Positions 62,338 to 64,000 of a stretch of DNA of 64,000 nt are shown here, one piece after another (position 1 is the first letter of the stretch; each line of letters starts with the position of its first letter). The DNA comes from Anaerococcus octavius (GTDB lineage Bacteria > Bacillota > Clostridia > Tissierellales > Peptoniphilaceae). Under the pieces are notes generated by a model that saw nothing but the letters and a program-made list of their open reading frames with translations, was not told the DNA's origin and searched no databases. The stretch is from assembly GCF_900445265.1 (NCBI RefSeq), contig NZ_UFTA01000002.1:62001-126000 (forward strand). The letters are read 5' to 3'. The translations under genes were made by a program, and so were the position numbers.

Positions 62338-62701
62338 ATTTAATATAGATGAATACGGTATATTTTTAATTTGGCTTGGGATTATTTTTAGTCTAATAGC
62401 CTATTTTACCCATTCACAATTCGTAGATGCCCTAGCTTTGGTAAATGTGCTATACGCAATTTTTAGATTTTTTTCTAGGAATAAGACCAAAAGGCTGGCA
62501 GAAAATATGCAATTTAAGCAAAAATTTTTAAATCCTATAAAAAAATCATTTAAAGGTTTTAAAAATCAAAGCATAGGAGATAAAAATTTCAAATATGTTT
62601 CTTGCCCACAATGTGGTCAAAAACTACGTATACCAAAGAAAAAAGGAAAAATAAAAGTAAGATGTCCCAAGTGTGGCAATAAGTTTGATGCTAGAAGTTA
62701 A
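62327..62701 (+). CDS. Zinc-ribbon membrane protein
   Basis: 124 residues. Two hydrophobic segments near the N-terminus (about 11-27 and 32-48), a basic linker and a C-terminal zinc ribbon CPQCGQKL...RCPKCGNKF. Similar small membrane proteins with C-terminal zinc ribbons occur widely in Firmicutes with no known role. The ATG at 62327 follows GAGG six bases upstream. Confidence 0.7.
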   Translation: MKDRFNIDEYGIFLIWLGIIFSLIAYFTHSQFVDALALVNVLYAIFRFFSRNKTKRLAENMQFKQKFLNPIKKSFKGFKNQSIGDKNFKYVSCPQCGQKLRIPKKKGKIKVRCPKCGNKFDARS

Positions 62702-62720
62702 TTATCTAGCATCTTTTAAA
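62688..62720 (+). terminator. Terminator of the sirtuin-zinc ribbon genes, overlapping the CDS end
   Basis: Stem GATGCTAGA / TCTAGCATC followed by TTTT; the left arm encodes the last residues DAR of the zinc-ribbon protein. Confidence 0.85.
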
Positions 62721-62765
62721 TTTCTATAAAAAGTTGTATAATTTTTAAGAAAGAGGGGTTAAAAA

Positions 62766-63947
62766 ATGAAAAGAATAATAGGAACAAGATCAATGGGACT
62801 TCGCACACCGATTATTGAAAAAGGCGATAACCTAGAAGAGATAGTATTTGAAACTGTAAAAGAAGCAAGTGAAAATCACGATATTAGCTTAAATGATAGG
62901 GATGTAGTTTGTGTTACAGAATCTCTTGTAGCACGTGCACAAGGAAATTATGCAAGCATAGATCAAATTGCAAAGGATATTAATAATAAATTTGATGGAG
63001 ATGAATTAGTAGTTTTATTTCCAATCCTTTCTAGAAATAGATTTTCTATATTATTAAAGGCGATTGCCTTATCTGGTAAAAAGCTACATATTTGCTTATC
63101 TTATCCACAAGATGAAGTAGGAAATTATTTGATGGATGAGATGGATTTATTTAATAGTGATATAAATCCCTACCAAGATGTATTGAATATTGAAGAATTT
63201 AGAAAGGTTGCTGGGGAATATAAACATACATTTACAGGTATGGACTATCCTACTTTATATACAGAGCTTGCACCAAATTCTGAAATTCACTTTTTAAATA
63301 ATCCAGTAGATAGTTTACGATTTGCTGATGATGTTTTGGTTTGCTCAATCCACACTAGAAATATAATCAAAAGGCAATTAAAAGAAGCTGGGGGCAAGAA
63401 TATCCTATCATTAGATGAAATATTAACACAACCAGTAGATGGTTCTGGTTATAATGCTGATTATGGTTTACTTGGATCAAACTTATCTACAGAGAATGAA
63501 GTTAAACTTTTCCCAAGAGATGGTAAAGAATTTGTAGAAAATCTTCAAAAAAAATTAATAGATCATTTTGAAAAACAAATAGAAGTTATGATTTATGGTG
63601 ATGGAGCGTTTAAAGATCCAGTTGGTAAAATTTGGGAACTAGCTGATCCAATTGTATCACCAGCATTTACAGATGGTCTTTCTGGTACACCAAGTGAATT
63701 AAAAATAAAATATATAGCAGATAATGAGCTAGCAGATTTATCTATCGAAGAAAGAACTTCTGCAATGGTAGATAGAATCTCTAAAAAAGAAAAAGAATTA
63801 GTTGGTAAAAACGAAACCCTAGGCACAACCCCAAGACAAATTACAGACTTATTGGGTTCACTATGTGACCTTACATCTGGATCTGGAGATAAGGGTACAC
63901 CTATTGTTCTTGTTCAAGGATATTTTGATAATTATTCAGATAATTAA
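62766..63947 (+). CDS. Coenzyme F420-0:L-glutamate ligase-like protein
   Basis: 393 residues. N-terminal half has the CofE-type fold (TRSMGLRTPIIEKGDNLEE, then DVVCVTESLVARAQGNY), and the C-terminal half has GDGAFKDPVGKIWELADP and DLTSGSGDKGTP, both found in CofE homologues of Firmicutes. True CofE adds glutamate to F420-0; this organism group is not known to make F420 and no cof gene is in the window, so another substrate is likely. AAAGAGGGG precedes the ATG. Confidence 0.75.
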   Translation: MKRIIGTRSMGLRTPIIEKGDNLEEIVFETVKEASENHDISLNDRDVVCVTESLVARAQGNYASIDQIAKDINNKFDGDELVVLFPILSRNRFSILLKAIALSGKKLHICLSYPQDEVGNYLMDEMDLFNSDINPYQDVLNIEEFRKVAGEYKHTFTGMDYPTLYTELAPNSEIHFLNNPVDSLRFADDVLVCSIHTRNIIKRQLKEAGGKNILSLDEILTQPVDGSGYNADYGLLGSNLSTENEVKLFPRDGKEFVENLQKKLIDHFEKQIEVMIYGDGAFKDPVGKIWELADPIVSPAFTDGLSGTPSELKIKYIADNELADLSIEERTSAMVDRISKKEKELVGKNETLGTTPRQITDLLGSLCDLTSGSGDKGTPIVLVQGYFDNYSDN

Positions 63948-63966
63948 TATTTAAGGAGCATTAGCT

Positions 63967-64000
63967 GTGGATGGATCTGACAGCCAAGAAAAAAATGACA
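63967..64000 (+). CDS. Start of a further gene (truncated by window end)
   Basis: AAGGAG at about 63953-63958 is followed by a GTG at 63967 and an ATG at 63971 in different frames, both open to the end of the window. Only eleven codons are visible, so neither the start nor the product can be decided. Confidence 0.3.
   Translation, partial: MDGSDSQEKND

Overview
The window is AT-rich DNA from a low-GC, Gram-positive obligate anaerobe. The gene set points to the Peptoniphilaceae/Tissierellia (Anaerococcus-like): [FeFe]-hydrogenase maturases, flavodoxins, a T-box in front of tyrS, many lipoproteins and an NPKTG sortase-type anchor. The genus is an inference from protein flavour and content; no rRNA or marker search was possible. 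The replicon looks chromosomal. One insertion sequence and one decayed surface-protein gene are the only clear signs of mobile or degraded DNA.

Layout. 1-3.9 kb: end of a capsule-type tyrosine kinase, several lipoproteins (including a duplicated SGAT-motif, probably flavinylated lipoprotein) and a protein built of 11-residue repeats. 4-6.2 kb: an OatA-like acyltransferase and a MORN protein. 6.4-10.4 kb: iron region (feoA-feoA-feoB-small Cys protein, then flavodoxin-DUF3793), each unit behind a promoter that overlaps a Fur-box-like palindrome. 10.6-12.1 kb: cysK-cysE. 12.2-14 kb: small membrane protein and tyrS with a compact T-box. 14.2-18.7 kb: flavodoxin, then hydE convergent with hydG-hydF; a conserved 37-bp repeat lies outside the hyd genes on both sides. 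19.3-23.7 kb: metG-tatD-rnmV-rsmA and a glutaredoxin. 23.8-28.6 kb: two-component system and FtsX-type ABC transporter. 29.4-34.5 kb: overlapping run ilvA-murE-BaiN-like flavoprotein-SAF-domain dehydrogenase. 34.7-40.7 kb: flavin reductase, GNAT, helicase-nuclease, PadR, RsuA-type pseudouridine synthase, sugar transferase.

40.8-51.4 kb is a glycerol regulon: glpP-glpK-glpA-glpB-like-DUF1667 on the plus strand, and glpF plus a second glpA on the minus strand. An IS1182-family element (46.1-48.0 kb) and a pseudogene separate the two arms. The glp leaders carry intrinsic terminators, three of them directly preceded by (and partly overlapping) the 12-nt motif G[AG][TC]GAGA[AG]C[GA]AG. This is a strong candidate for the RNA element read by the GlpP antiterminator encoded in the same cluster. 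Glycerol would enter through GlpF, be phosphorylated by GlpK and oxidised by the GlpA/FAD/Fe-S proteins.

51.5-56.7 kb encodes a BMP-type nucleoside ABC importer. 56.7-64 kb: a large zinc-ribbon membrane protein, tRNA-Pro(UGG), a barstar-like protein with a YtrA-type regulator and ABC exporter, a sirtuin, a zinc-ribbon membrane protein, an orphan CofE-like ligase and the first bases of one further gene.

The most interesting signals are the glp leader motif, the paired hairpin repeat around the hyd genes, the probably leaderless hydE, the compact tyrS T-box, and the double-SGAT lipoprotein.
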